Assembly: GCF_003967595.1 (NCBI RefSeq)
Contig: NZ_BIFW01000008.1
Location: forward strand, 60,969-124,968
DNA length: 64,000 bases
Direction of reading: 5' to 3'
From: Companilactobacillus musae
GTDB lineage: Bacteria > Bacillota > Bacilli > Lactobacillales > Lactobacillaceae
This document shows, piece by piece, positions 32,091 to 41,726 of the stretch. The notes beneath the pieces are model-generated. The model did not search any database. It saw nothing but the letters and a program-made list of their open reading frames with translations, and was not told the origin of the DNA. The position numbers and the translations under genes were made by a program. Every line of letters starts with the position of its first letter. Position 1 is the first letter of the stretch.

Positions 32091-32163
32091 AAAAGAGCAT
32101 CTATTAAAAAGTTCAGGCATATTTTTATATACCTTGAAAGTTTCTTAATAGATACTCTTTTTG
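32091..32163. repeat. Family 1 palindromic repeat, bidirectional terminator
   Basis: AAAAAGAGCATCTATTAA / TTAATAGATACTCTTTTT with inner TTCAGGCATAT / ATATACCTTGAA. It is the only intergenic structure between the convergent zinc operon and the Zur-like gene. Confidence 0.85.
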
Positions 32164-32208
32164 TCTTTATATTAGAATTTTAAGTTAACCAATAAACACT
32201 CCATGGTT

Positions 32209-32643
32209 TTACTTATTTTCTAACTTCTTTGTACAGTCGGCACACAATCCATAAACCTCAATTGCATGACCTTCTATCGTATAACCCGGTAATTGGTCAG
32301 CAAAAAATTCAATCGGACATGCCTTTAATTCGGTTACTTTGCCACAATTTTTACAAACAAAATGATGGTGATGTCGGTGAGAAAAATCACACTGATACTT
32401 CACCAAAGTTTTGTCTTTTTCTTGATACTCGACCAAACCGATATCAGCAAATTCTTTAAGATTGCGATATATAGTATTATTACTCATTCCCGGATAAAGC
32501 GAGCGCATATAATCGGCAATATCATTAATTGATACATACTGAACCGTAAATTTTCTGAGAAAATCAATTAAATCTGTTCTTTGTTTAGTAATTTTATAAT
32601 TATTTTTTTTAAGAATTTCTATTGCTTTTTCCACGTGTCTCAC
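32209..32643 (-). CDS. zur: Fur-family regulator, probably Zur
   Basis: 144-aa Fur-family protein with an N-terminal winged HTH (KITKQRTDLIDFLRKF) and a C-terminal domain with HRHHHHFVCKNCGKVTEL and a second Cys pair GLCADC. The His-rich metal site and the position facing a ZnuABC operon support Zur over Fur or PerR. PerR is separately present at 28611. The functional assignment is based on context. Confidence 0.82.
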   Translation of the reverse strand: MRHVEKAIEILKKNNYKITKQRTDLIDFLRKFTVQYVSINDIADYMRSLYPGMSNNTIYRNLKEFADIGLVEYQEKDKTLVKYQCDFSHRHHHHFVCKNCGKVTELKACPIEFFADQLPGYTIEGHAIEVYGLCADCTKKLENK

Positions 32644-32654
32644 CCTTTTTAACT

Positions 32655-32684
32655 AATCAGTTTGTAGTGTAACATAAACTGATT
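32655..32684. promoter_or_regulatory. Palindrome upstream of the Zur-like gene
   Basis: AATCAGTTT-12-AAACTGATT, perfect 9-bp arms, lying between the MFS stop and the regulator start. No T-run follows, so an operator is more likely than a terminator. Confidence 0.5.
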
Positions 32685-32694
32685 CAAAAGAATG

Positions 32695-34122
32695 TTATAT
32701 TCGCTTCCCCTTCAATTTTCTCCAAACAACCATTATTAAAGAAAATGCTGAAATAATAACTGCTACATAAAAAACATGATCAAAGGCATGCATGAATGAC
32801 ATACCCAGCTTTGGAGTAATATCTTTAACCTTAGGTAACTGCACAAATAATAGAATTGAAGCCATGCTGATACCGATTGTTATTCCCAAAGTCCTTGCAA
32901 AAGAATTGATCGAACCAGCAACGCCTGACAATTTATCATCAACTGAACTCATCGTAATGGTATTATTTGGTGGCAAAAATAATCCTAAACCAATCCCGTT
33001 AATAACAATAGGTATAATAATTAAAATCAGATTCATATTTCGTGGATACATTGCATAGCCAATTTGCGATATTAATAAGATCATTAGTCCAATGATTGAT
33101 AAATTAGCTCGATCCCAATGATCAGTTATATATCCAGCCACAGGTGTTACCAATAACATTGTTAACGACTGTCCCATCAACAATAAACCACTGATAAAAG
33201 GTGAAATTTTGCCATAGCTTTGCAAATAAAATGGTAATAAGATATTAGACATTGCATTCACTAGCATTGCCAAGAAAAGAATAAATATCGACAATAAATA
33301 ATCCCAGTTCTTCACTAGTTCAGGATCAATCAAAGACTCATGAAATCTCTGATCTTGATAAAAGGCCAGCAGCGCAATCACTGTTCCTACGACAAAGAAG
33401 ATTGTTCCTGTAATAATTGACCCCATGCCTTTTTGAAAATATACTCCACTCAAAAAGAACAGGCTCAACCCAATCGAGAAAATAAATTGCCCTAACCAAT
33501 TGAATCTTTTCAACATTGTTGACATCTTTTCCAATGGAACCTTAGGGGTCGGCAATAGTTTGTGACTGAACCAAATGATAATAATTCCTAAAGGAACGTT
33601 AAACAAATAAATCCAGCGCCAAGATGTAAATGATAAAATCAAACCACCAATAGCAGGTCCAGAAATAGCACCAATAGAAATAAACATTGAGATAATCGAC
33701 AAGGCTTCACCACGAGTTTCATTAGGAAAATATTGGCTAACGATTCCCAAAGAATTGGCCATAATCATTGCTACACCTATTGCTTGAATGAACCGACCAA
33801 ATAAAATCATCACAAAATTAACAGAAATACCGGTCCAAAGAGAACCAATAATAAAAACTTTGCCACCGTTAGTAAAAACAAAATTCTTAGAAATCATATC
33901 TCCTAAATGACCAAACAATACAAAGGTTATTGTAGCCACGATCAACCCAATTTGAATGATCCACGTTGATTGACTGTTACTAATCTTTAAGTCTTCTGAT
34001 ATTTTAGGTAAAGCCAGATTAGTACTTGAACCCGATATAGAGGTTAACAATGAGAAAAATCCCAGAACCAATATAACGGGTAATTGATCCATTAATTTAC
34101 CCGTAATTTTTTCTGAACGCAT
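32695..34122 (-). CDS. MFS drug exporter, DHA2 (14-TM) family
   Basis: 475-aa EmrB/QacA-type proton-driven exporter. About 14 hydrophobic segments; motif A-like GHLGDMISK after helix 2 and motif C region GPAIGGLILSFTSWRWIYLFN. I use ATG 34120-34122 because GGAG lies 9 nt before it; an earlier ATG at 34131 abuts that site. It is divergent from a two-component system at 34338, which may regulate it. Substrates are unknown. Confidence 0.88.
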   Translation of the reverse strand: MRSEKITGKLMDQLPVILVLGFFSLLTSISGSSTNLALPKISEDLKISNSQSTWIIQIGLIVATITFVLFGHLGDMISKNFVFTNGGKVFIIGSLWTGISVNFVMILFGRFIQAIGVAMIMANSLGIVSQYFPNETRGEALSIISMFISIGAISGPAIGGLILSFTSWRWIYLFNVPLGIIIIWFSHKLLPTPKVPLEKMSTMLKRFNWLGQFIFSIGLSLFFLSGVYFQKGMGSIITGTIFFVVGTVIALLAFYQDQRFHESLIDPELVKNWDYLLSIFILFLAMLVNAMSNILLPFYLQSYGKISPFISGLLLMGQSLTMLLVTPVAGYITDHWDRANLSIIGLMILLISQIGYAMYPRNMNLILIIIPIVINGIGLGLFLPPNNTITMSSVDDKLSGVAGSINSFARTLGITIGISMASILLFVQLPKVKDITPKLGMSFMHAFDHVFYVAVIISAFSLIMVVWRKLKGKRI

Positions 34123-34337
34123 AATCAACATCTCCTATTCACAACAATAGGTTTCTGCTGAAATAGTAGTCCCTCTAAAATGAAATACAATTATCTGAAT
34201 TAGCCATTTCTATAAGAAAGGGGGTAAAATTTAATAACTAGGCTTTGGCTCCAAATATTTTATACAGAATGGAATTTTTAGTTTTATTTAATAAAGCATG
34301 TTTATAATTAAGAAAATAATTATTGGGAGATTTGTTA

Positions 34338-35036
34338 ATGAAAAATACAATTTTAATTGTTGAAGATGAACGTAGTCTTTCAAGTTACGTTAGTAAAGAA
34401 CTACAATTTGAGGATTTTAAAACTATCATAGCTAACGATGGTGCTGAAGCTATGGAACTTTATGAAAAGCATCAAAATGAACTATTACTGATTCTTTTAG
34501 ACTGGATGCTACCCAAGCTTGATGGTATGGAAGTTCTCCGTCGTATTAGAAAGCATGACCAAGTTCCGGTTATTGTTATGACAGCTCGTGACTATATTGG
34601 TGACAAAGTTGCTGGATTAGACAATGGAGCTGATGATTATATTACTAAACCCTTTGAAATTGAAGAGTTGTTGGCTCGTGTCAGGGTTATTCAAAGAAGA
34701 GCTGAGCACTTAACTGAACCCGATCAAACTTATCAAATTGCCGACTTAGTTTTGAATACCAAGTCACACCAAGTTACTAGAAATGATGAAAATGTTCAAT
34801 TAACCAGACGTGAATATGATCTCTTATTATTTTTCTTACAGCACGTTGGCAAAGTATTTACTCGTGATGAATTACTTGATAACGTTTGGGGCGAAGACTT
34901 CTTAGGACAACAAAACGTTGTTGATGTGTATGTTGGTTACTTACGTAATAAGGTTGATGGCAAAAAAAATAAGCCCTTGATTCAAACCATTCGTGGTGTG
35001 GGTTATTCCCTTGAGGATATTGCCAATGAAAATTGA
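34338..35036 (+). CDS. OmpR-family response regulator
   Basis: 232 aa: receiver domain (about 1-120; acidic pocket VEDERS, phospho-Asp in LLDWMLPKLDG about residue 55, ITKPF Lys) and a winged-helix DNA-binding domain (about 130-228; VFTRDELLDNVWGEDFLGQ). GGGAG precedes ATG 34338. It overlaps the kinase gene by 11 bp. The partner operon is probably the divergent MFS gene or envelope genes; this is inferred from position. Confidence 0.93.
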   Translation: MKNTILIVEDERSLSSYVSKELQFEDFKTIIANDGAEAMELYEKHQNELLLILLDWMLPKLDGMEVLRRIRKHDQVPVIVMTARDYIGDKVAGLDNGADDYITKPFEIEELLARVRVIQRRAEHLTEPDQTYQIADLVLNTKSHQVTRNDENVQLTRREYDLLLFFLQHVGKVFTRDELLDNVWGEDFLGQQNVVDVYVGYLRNKVDGKKNKPLIQTIRGVGYSLEDIANEN

Positions 35037-36414
35037 TAAACCATCATCTTATCAAGAATTAATCAACCATGCCATTCGCAAATTAGTCATCATTATTACG
35101 TTATCCATCAGTGCCCTAATTCTGATCGTCGTTGGAGTTCAACAATACGCTCAAACAGTCCACGAATCCAGAGGACAAATGATGAGCCTTTATCGTTCAA
35201 ATATTGATGATATTCCCGGATTTATCCAATGGAGCAACCAAAATAATCGCCATACCAAACAAAGTACCGTTATCCGAGTAAAAACCCAAAAATCTTCGAT
35301 TACAGCTGCTTCTAATCGTGTTGGTCAAGAAATTATGACTACTTCTGCTTCTAAAAAATTTATCAATCAACATAAAATCAGTATTTTACCAGGGCAACAT
35401 ATTGTTTACGTTCAAGGTTATGGACTATTTCTTTTTTACTCAAAAAAGGATTCTGACACTACTTATCAACTTTGGACTAGTCTAAATCGTCTGATAAATA
35501 GCTTAATTCTATTATTGATAATTATCAGTATTATTGTCTTTGTTACTTTAGGATTTGGAACATGGTGGGCTCAACAATTAGCCGCTAAATTAAGTGCTCC
35601 TACGATCGAATTAGTTAAAGAAACTCGTAGTACAACCAAAGATCCTGATTTTGATCAACCAACTCTAGAAGTTCCCAACAGCCCTCAAGAAATTAAAGAA
35701 CTAGGTGAAGCCTTCAATGAATTGCTACAAACTCAAAATCAGCGCCTGCAACGTGAAAAAGACTTTGTTTCAAATGCCTCTCATGAATTAAAAACACCGA
35801 TTGCAGCTATTCGTGGCAATATCAACTTAATCAAACGTCATGGTGACAAACATCCCGATGTCATCCCTGAATCACTAGGATTTATTGATGAAGAATCCTT
35901 AAGAATGCAAAACCTAATTACTAATCTTCTGCATCTATCCCGAGCCGATCGTGCCGACCTTGTTTTAGAAGATGTTAACTTATCGAAAATAACTCAACAA
36001 ATTGGTCAACAATATCAAAAAACTATTGCACATGATTTGAAATTAAAGATTGATCCTGATTTACATATCTCGGGCAATTCCGATACTTTAAAACAAATTA
36101 TTGTTGCTCTACTGGATAATGCTAACAAGTATTCTCCCGAAAACTCAGCCATAAATTTAGTTTTAAAAAAATTCGGTTCAAAAGTTCAACTATCAATTGA
36201 GGATTTTGGTATCGGTATTCCTGATGATCAAAAGGATTTAATTTTTCAACGTTTCTATCGAGTAGATACTTCCCACTCCACTGAGATCAAAGGTAGCGGG
36301 TTAGGATTATCAATTGTTTCGCAATTAGTTAAATTGAATAATGGTATGATTCAGGTTTTGGATAATCAACCTAAGGGTTCAATTTTTCAGGTTAGTTTTG
36401 AAGCTGTGGAATAA
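35026..36414 (+). CDS. Sensor histidine kinase of the 34338 response regulator
   Basis: 462 aa. First membrane helix about 18-40, an extracellular domain of about 110 residues, second helix about 158-180, a HAMP linker, HisKA with phospho-His in SNASHELKTPIAAIRGN (about 252), and HATPase_c with N-box DNANKYSPE, G1 FGIGIPDD and G2 GSGLGLSIV. The start at 35026 lies inside the end of the regulator gene; GAGG is 9 nt upstream. It resembles the ArlS/CiaH type, but I cannot name the signal. Confidence 0.93.
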   Translation: MKIDKPSSYQELINHAIRKLVIIITLSISALILIVVGVQQYAQTVHESRGQMMSLYRSNIDDIPGFIQWSNQNNRHTKQSTVIRVKTQKSSITAASNRVGQEIMTTSASKKFINQHKISILPGQHIVYVQGYGLFLFYSKKDSDTTYQLWTSLNRLINSLILLLIIISIIVFVTLGFGTWWAQQLAAKLSAPTIELVKETRSTTKDPDFDQPTLEVPNSPQEIKELGEAFNELLQTQNQRLQREKDFVSNASHELKTPIAAIRGNINLIKRHGDKHPDVIPESLGFIDEESLRMQNLITNLLHLSRADRADLVLEDVNLSKITQQIGQQYQKTIAHDLKLKIDPDLHISGNSDTLKQIIVALLDNANKYSPENSAINLVLKKFGSKVQLSIEDFGIGIPDDQKDLIFQRFYRVDTSHSTEIKGSGLGLSIVSQLVKLNNGMIQVLDNQPKGSIFQVSFEAVE

Positions 36415-36433
36415 AACTGTATATAAAGATACT

Positions 36434-36479
36434 AAAAAACTTCTTAATTTGATGAAAATTCAAGTTAAGGAGTTTTTTT
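36434..36479 (+). terminator. Terminator of the two-component operon
   Basis: AACTtCTTAA / TTAAGgAGTT hairpin followed by seven T. Confidence 0.75.
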
Positions 36480-36512
36480 AATGCCTAATTCAGAGCTGTT
36501 AAAACTTTTCTT

Positions 36513-36652
36513 ATATAGGCAATGGCTCTAAAACGAGTTACACAAGCCAATTTCTTCCGGTTAGCTACGCATTGAAAACTACACGCAAAGTACGCGTGTA
36601 ATTTCCAATACTAGGCTAATCCTCGCAAATTCCCAGGCTTGTTCCACTCTCT
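36513..36652 (-). repeat. Family 3 element, single unit
   Basis: One full unit (36529-36652) on the minus strand with basal CAAGCC / GGCTTG and apical ACACGC / GCGTGT stems, plus the tail GCCATTGCCTATATAA. Here it does not abut a stop codon; it lies 50 bp beyond the two-component operon terminator. Confidence 0.75.
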
Positions 36653-36758
36653 GTTTCCTAAGAATTTCTTATATAAACCTTATCAAACCTAAGTAGTTGT
36701 CTTCACTCTTTCCTTGTAAACTATGTTTATTCAATCGAAAGGACATGGTGATTTACTT

Positions 36759-38261
36759 ATGTCAGAACTTACTGAAAGATTACAACAACAATTAATTGCT
36801 GGCGCTACTCGTCCTTTGATGCAAGACGCAAATCAGCATTGGTACACCGGCAGTGAACTTAACTTAGAAAAAAACGTTTGGAAAAATTATTGGAAAAATA
36901 AAGGAATTGGTTACAACGATATTGTCTTAGTTGGTTTAACAAATTCTGTTACTTACTCTCTGGTCATTCAAAGTCTTTGGGAAATTGGAGCGATTGTTCA
37001 AACTATTAACCCTGTTGCTAACGAAATTCAAATTAGTGAACTTGAAGATCAATATCATTATTCAGCTATTATTCTAAATTCAGATACTCAAGAATTAAAA
37101 TTTCTCAACGATATCTTTACTAATCAACCTCGCTTGACGACTTTACACGAATCAGAGGTTCAAATTTTTATCCGTAACAAACATATTGCACATTTAGCAG
37201 ATACTCCTATGGAAGATCAACTTGCTTTGATCATGCACACTTCCGGAACGACTGGTAAGCCTAAACGAGTTGGTTTAACACATCAGCAATTATTAGCCGG
37301 AGCTTTTAACGTTATCGACAGCGAAGAACTAACTGATCAAGATCGTACTTTTATCTTGATGCCAATGTTTCATATCAACGCTATGGTGATTTCCAATCTA
37401 GCTACTCGGCTGTCCCATGGTCAATTACTTTTTCGTCCTAAATTTAGTGCTCATCTTTTCTGGAAAGAAGTTAGTAGTGAGAAGGTGACTTGGGTTTCAT
37501 TAACCCCTGCAATTGTTGCCATTCTCTTACAACGTGAGGAGCAACCTGCTACTAACGACTTGCGATTTCTCCGGACTGCTTCAGCCCCTCTCCTACCAAG
37601 TATCCATCGAGAATTTAAGCAACGTTTCGGCATTCCACTAATTGAAAGCTATGGTATGACCGAAGCTGCTAGTCAGATCGCTCAGAATCCATTAGACAAT
37701 CCTATTCAAAATACCGTCGGTAAAGTGGTTGGTACACAAATCAAAATTTTAGATAGCAATTATGACGAACTTGGCCTAAACCAAGTTGGAGAAATTGCTT
37801 TAAAAGGCGAAAGTGTTATTTCCAACTACTTAGATCCCCAACCTGAAGCTTTTCACGATGGCTGGCTATTAACTGGTGATCTTGGTTCCCTTGACGAAAA
37901 AGGTTATCTGCATATCGCTGGTCGTATCAAAGAAATGATCATTCGAGGTGGTGAAAATGTTAATCCATTAGCCGTCGAAGATTGTTTAAATAATTTGAAC
38001 TTCATCAAAGAGCTTGCCGTTATTGGTACTCCGGATTTAATTTATGGTGAAACTGTCACCGCCGTTATCGTACCTAAGAAACTTAGTCATGATCACAGAC
38101 ATCAATTGGCGTTGTTGAACGAATTAGCAAATGAGCAATTATTACCTGTTGAACGTCCCACAAAATACATTTTTAGTACTCAATTGCCTAAAAATGCGAC
38201 TGGAAAAATTCAACGCACACTTCTAGCTCAAGAAGTGACTCAACAACTCAAGGAGGCTTAA
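36759..38261 (+). CDS. AMP-forming acyl-CoA synthetase / ligase, copy 1
   Basis: 500-aa adenylate-forming enzyme. ATP motif LIMHTSGTTGKPKRVGLTH, the MPMFHINA segment, A5 ESYGMTEAASQ, A7 LLTGDLG, hinge GRIKEMI and the catalytic A10 Lys in PKNATGKIQR are all intact, so it should activate a carboxylic acid and transfer it to CoA or another thiol. The acid is unknown. It is the first gene of an operon with an ABC permease (3 bp) and ATPase. A paralogue (44519-46036) is cotranscribed with the missing substrate-binding protein. The start is ATG 36757-36761 region at 36759; the ribosome binding site is weak. Confidence 0.87.
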   Translation: MSELTERLQQQLIAGATRPLMQDANQHWYTGSELNLEKNVWKNYWKNKGIGYNDIVLVGLTNSVTYSLVIQSLWEIGAIVQTINPVANEIQISELEDQYHYSAIILNSDTQELKFLNDIFTNQPRLTTLHESEVQIFIRNKHIAHLADTPMEDQLALIMHTSGTTGKPKRVGLTHQQLLAGAFNVIDSEELTDQDRTFILMPMFHINAMVISNLATRLSHGQLLFRPKFSAHLFWKEVSSEKVTWVSLTPAIVAILLQREEQPATNDLRFLRTASAPLLPSIHREFKQRFGIPLIESYGMTEAASQIAQNPLDNPIQNTVGKVVGTQIKILDSNYDELGLNQVGEIALKGESVISNYLDPQPEAFHDGWLLTGDLGSLDEKGYLHIAGRIKEMIIRGGENVNPLAVEDCLNNLNFIKELAVIGTPDLIYGETVTAVIVPKKLSHDHRHQLALLNELANEQLLPVERPTKYIFSTQLPKNATGKIQRTLLAQEVTQQLKEA

Positions 38262-38264
38262 TAG

Positions 38265-39074
38265 ATGCAAAAACCAATTGCATTAACTAATAATAAAAAA
38301 TCTATTCGCCTTCCTGTCGACAAGATCTTACCGTTTCTCATTCCGATAATTGTAATTTTATTTTGGCAGGTCAGTAGCTCTTTAGGTTGGTTATCAAGTT
38401 CTGTTTTGCCATCCCCTATGGCTGTGGTTCAAGATGGTATTAAATTGACCCAATCAGGTGAATTGCCTAAAAATCTTAGCATCAGTCTTTATCGTGCCAC
38501 GGTTGGGCTATTGATCGGTGGTGGAGTTGGCTTCATCTTAGGATTTATCAACGGCATGTCCAACACTTGTCGTTTACTATTCGATTCATCAATTCAGATG
38601 TTTCGTAATATTCCTCATTTAGCACTAATTCCACTAATCATTCTTTGGTTAGGGATCAACGAATCTGCCAAGATTTCTTTAGTGGCTATTGGAACAATGT
38701 TCCCTGTTTATATCAACACTTTCCATGGGATACGTTCTGTCGATCCTGATTTGATTGAAATGGGAAAATCATATGAACTTTCAAGAAGCCAGATGTTTTT
38801 CAAAATTATCTTCCCAGCGGCTTTACCACAAATATTAGTTGGTATTCGCTACGCACTGGGTGTTATGTGGACCACTTTGATTGTTGCTGAAACAATCTCT
38901 GCTAGTTCAGGTATCGGTTATATGGCAAATAACGCTGAAGATTTCGTTGATATGGAAACAGTTATTCTCTGTATCGTTGTCTATGCAGTTTTAGGTAAAA
39001 TCTCTGATTTAGTTGCTAAAAGTTTTGAAAGTCTATTACTAGAATGGCAAAACACTGGAAGGAGTAATGTTTAA
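38265..39074 (+). CDS. ABC permease, nitrate/sulfonate/taurine type
   Basis: 269-aa inner-membrane subunit with six helices; EAA-loop region IEMGKSYELSRSQMFFKIIFP is typical of SsuC/TauC/ThiX permeases. Three bp separate it from the ligase and its stop overlaps the ATPase start. No binding-protein gene follows; the likely one is 43545-44522. The family also imports pyrimidines and aromatic acids, so the substrate is open. Confidence 0.9.
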   Translation: MQKPIALTNNKKSIRLPVDKILPFLIPIIVILFWQVSSSLGWLSSSVLPSPMAVVQDGIKLTQSGELPKNLSISLYRATVGLLIGGGVGFILGFINGMSNTCRLLFDSSIQMFRNIPHLALIPLIILWLGINESAKISLVAIGTMFPVYINTFHGIRSVDPDLIEMGKSYELSRSQMFFKIIFPAALPQILVGIRYALGVMWTTLIVAETISASSGIGYMANNAEDFVDMETVILCIVVYAVLGKISDLVAKSFESLLLEWQNTGRSNV

Positions 39075-39799
39075 TGAATAATAATTCAATGATTACAATA
39101 AAAAATGTTAATAAAACTTATGATAATTTAACCGCATTACATGACGTAAATCTCGATATCAAGCAAGGCGAATTCATCGCTTTAGTTGGTATGAGTGGTG
39201 GTGGTAAAAGTACCCTCTTACGTTTGATTGCCGGTCTGGAAAAACCAACCACTGGTACAGTTGATATCAATGAAACTGAAACTAAATCTTTAATGAGAGT
39301 AATGTTTCAAGAAGATAGATTACTTCCCTGGATGTCCGTTTTAGACAATTTATCCTTTGGTTCAAAAGATAAAAATACTAAAGCGCATGCTCAGGAACTA
39401 TTAGAATTAGTCGAACTTGGCGACTACGTTGACCACTTCCCTAATCAACTATCTGGTGGTCAAAAACAACGAGTTGCTTTAGCCAGAGCTCTAATGAGCC
39501 ATCCCAAAATTCTTCTACTGGATGAACCTCTAGGTGCTTTGGACGCCTTGACTAGACGTAAAATGCAGGATTTGATTTTAGATATTTGTCAGAAACAAAA
39601 TCTAACAACTATCCTCGTAACCCATGATGTTGAAGAGGCTGCCCGTATGGCTGATCGAATCATTGTTATGAAAGATTCAACTAATTCATACGAAGAAGAT
39701 TGCCCTAAGAACCGTAATGCCGGTCAAATTGGTATCGTAGCTGATCGGGTTCTTGGTGAAATTTTAGAGGAACCTACTTTACAAAAACAAACCGCTTAA
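39074..39799 (+). CDS. ABC ATPase, nitrate/sulfonate/taurine type
   Basis: 241 aa with Walker A GMSGGGKST, Q-loop MFQEDRLLPW, signature LSGGQKQRVALARAL, Walker B LLLDEPLGALD and H-loop VTHDVEEA. The QEDRLLPW segment marks the SsuB/TauB/NrtD family. It overlaps the permease stop by one base and has a terminator right after it. Confidence 0.92.
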   Translation: MNNNSMITIKNVNKTYDNLTALHDVNLDIKQGEFIALVGMSGGGKSTLLRLIAGLEKPTTGTVDINETETKSLMRVMFQEDRLLPWMSVLDNLSFGSKDKNTKAHAQELLELVELGDYVDHFPNQLSGGQKQRVALARALMSHPKILLLDEPLGALDALTRRKMQDLILDICQKQNLTTILVTHDVEEAARMADRIIVMKDSTNSYEEDCPKNRNAGQIGIVADRVLGEILEEPTLQKQTA

Positions 39800-39823
39800 A
39801 AAGCCCATCAAAAGGGCTTTTTT
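39800..39823 (+). terminator. Terminator of the ligase-ABC operon
   Basis: AAAGCCC / GGGCTTT hairpin with T6, immediately after the ATPase stop. Confidence 0.9.
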
Positions 39824-39883
39824 GCTGTAATCCTGATTCTTCAAGAATGATATAATAAAAATATTAATTCTTAGGGGAAACCA

Positions 39884-40534
39884 ATGCGACTAACTAATCA
39901 AAAGCTCAAGTACCTACTTATAACTACGCTGATTTATATGGCGATTACACTTATACCCATTCATATAGAAAAAACTGTCTACTTAATAGTAATAATCTTT
40001 TTGATCAGTTGTTATCTATTAAAGGATGAATTCAAATATTATTGGACATATTTAAGAAACAATGGCAAAAAACTTTGGCTGATCCCAGTATTTACAATCG
40101 CGGACTTTTTAATTTCTCAAATTACTGCTAATCTTTTTCCTCAAGAATCATCTAATGAAGTTGGTTTGGAAAATATCCTACACCACGGCAATACTCTAAT
40201 TATTATGGCTATGATCTTATTGATCACAGTTATAGGTCCTTTAATGGAAGAAATTATTTTCCAATACTTTATTCAAGGAGCTGTAAAAAAATATCTAAAA
40301 AAATCCACCCTTAATCAGCATTGGATTAGTATTCTTGCTATTATTATTGCCACAATATGCTTCATGCTTTGGCATGTTGACAGTTTAAAAGACTTTACTA
40401 ATCTATCTTTCTTTACTTATATAGATTTGATTTTATATGCCATTATTTATCAATTGACAGACGATAATTTACTTTATCCTTTAGCAACACATATCATTTG
40501 GAATACCTTGGGATTACTCATTATTCTGCACTAA
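39884..40534 (+). CDS. CPBP-family membrane protein, altered motif
   Basis: 216-aa protein with about six helices. CPBP (Abi, CAAX-like) proteases have EExxxR, FxxxH and HxxxN motifs. Here they read EEIIFQ, FMLWH and HIIWN, so the Arg of the first motif is Gln. The catalytic Glu and His residues remain. Members in lactic acid bacteria often give immunity to self-made bacteriocins, but no bacteriocin gene is visible here. GGGG precedes the ATG. Confidence 0.8.
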   Translation: MRLTNQKLKYLLITTLIYMAITLIPIHIEKTVYLIVIIFLISCYLLKDEFKYYWTYLRNNGKKLWLIPVFTIADFLISQITANLFPQESSNEVGLENILHHGNTLIIMAMILLITVIGPLMEEIIFQYFIQGAVKKYLKKSTLNQHWISILAIIIATICFMLWHVDSLKDFTNLSFFTYIDLILYAIIYQLTDDNLLYPLATHIIWNTLGLLIILH

Positions 40535-40538
40535 ATCA

Positions 40539-40572
40539 GACATCATTTATCTACGGATAAATGATGTCTTTT
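40539..40572 (+). terminator. Terminator of the 39884 gene
   Basis: GACATCATTTATC / GATAAATGATGTC perfect hairpin, then TTTT. Confidence 0.85.
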
Positions 40573-40617
40573 CGTTTTTATAATGATAAGCTTGTATAAA
40601 ATGACTGGAGAACAATT

Positions 40618-41031
40618 ATGAATACCCCTAACAAGTATTTACAATTTGAAGACCCAACTGTACTTAAATTTAATTTTCAAGTTAATGATAATTTTGATTT
40701 TGAAGGTGAAATTGATGACACTGACATCAGTACTTTAGTTGAAATGCCTAGTCAATCAGAACTTGATTTTTCTGATGAAATTCCAGTTTATCTGACAGTC
40801 TTTATTAATTACGAAAATAACAATTCACCTTACAAGATCACCACACGCATATTCTCACTCTTCAAAGTATCTCAGATATTAGAACCAGAAGACGCTTTGC
40901 AAATATTACAAACTGAAGGTGCTTCAATCTTGTTATCTTATCTTCGTCCTATCGTTTCGATGATGACAGCTTCTAGTGGTTTCGAAGCTATGACCTTACC
41001 GATGTTAGATTTTTCTGATGAAGAGGACTAA
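40618..41031 (+). CDS. SecB-like chaperone
   Basis: 137 aa, acidic, soluble. The C-terminal part LRPIVSMMTASSGFEAMTLPMLDF resembles the last helix and NGGF..LxLPxxxF tail of SecB, and the middle VYLTVFINYENN...TRIFSLFKV fits its beta sheet. Canonical SecB is rare in Firmicutes; SecB-like proteins there are mostly solitary or serve as chaperones in toxin-antitoxin-chaperone modules. No toxin gene adjoins it on the same strand. GGAG precedes the ATG. Confidence 0.7.
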   Translation: MNTPNKYLQFEDPTVLKFNFQVNDNFDFEGEIDDTDISTLVEMPSQSELDFSDEIPVYLTVFINYENNNSPYKITTRIFSLFKVSQILEPEDALQILQTEGASILLSYLRPIVSMMTASSGFEAMTLPMLDFSDEED

Positions 41032-41094
41032 AAATAACACCCATCAAAAACTCAGTATATAAATATATACCAGTTCTTAATAGGTGTTATTTTT
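41032..41094. repeat. Family 1 palindromic repeat, bidirectional terminator
   Basis: AAAATAACACCCATCAA / TTAATAGGTGTTATTTTT with inner TATATA-rich hairpin, between the convergent SecB-like and XRE genes. More diverged than other copies. Confidence 0.7.
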
Positions 41095-41641
41095 ATTTAT
41101 ATAGGTGATCATAATACACTTGTTGTTCTATCATTCCCTTTAAAACATCACTTAGAAACTGCATTATAAATGGCACCATAATGGTGACTAACAACAAAAT
41201 TCCAAAAATTACGGCTTTTTTATTTAAACTATCATTAAATTTTTTCCTATCGACACTCATCATAAACAAGATAAAAAATACTAAAGCAAAATCTGGTAAC
41301 CAATCATTTACATTACTCAAAGAAATCCCGGTTGCATAAATGATTCCCAACGAAATTGCTACTAATAAAAATCCTACGATGATGATTGTTTCAATCTTAG
41401 TTAATCTGATCTTTCCATCATCTTTAAATTTATCCATCAGAGCTGCATCTCCTTTGATCAATTCATCCAGAGAAACATCAAATAATTCGCTAATGGTAAT
41501 TACATTTGCAAAGCTTGGCAAAGTTGTTCCATTTTCCCACTTTGAAATTGACTGTCTGGTTAAATGAAGCTTTTCCGCCAATTCATTTTGAGACATGTGG
41601 TGTAATTTACGTTGACTTTGTAACTGTTCACCAATTTTCAT
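41093..41641 (-). CDS. XRE regulator fused to membrane domain, copy 1
   Basis: 182 aa. N-terminal Cro/CI-type HTH (about 6-60; MSQNELAEKLHLTRQSISKWENG) followed by three hydrophobic helices (about 85-160). A membrane-bound transcription factor of unknown signal. It is a paralogue of 42943-43461. GGAGGAG precedes the ATG. Confidence 0.85.
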   Translation of the reverse strand: MKIGEQLQSQRKLHHMSQNELAEKLHLTRQSISKWENGTTLPSFANVITISELFDVSLDELIKGDAALMDKFKDDGKIRLTKIETIIIVGFLLVAISLGIIYATGISLSNVNDWLPDFALVFFILFMMSVDRKKFNDSLNKKAVIFGILLLVTIMVPFIMQFLSDVLKGMIEQQVYYDHLYK

Positions 41642-41726
41642 TTTGATACTCCTCCTTGATTAACTATTATTTTAGATGCCCTGGTTAGATCTGACGAGAA
41701 CGTGGCGGTTGCAATTTTTAATGTAC

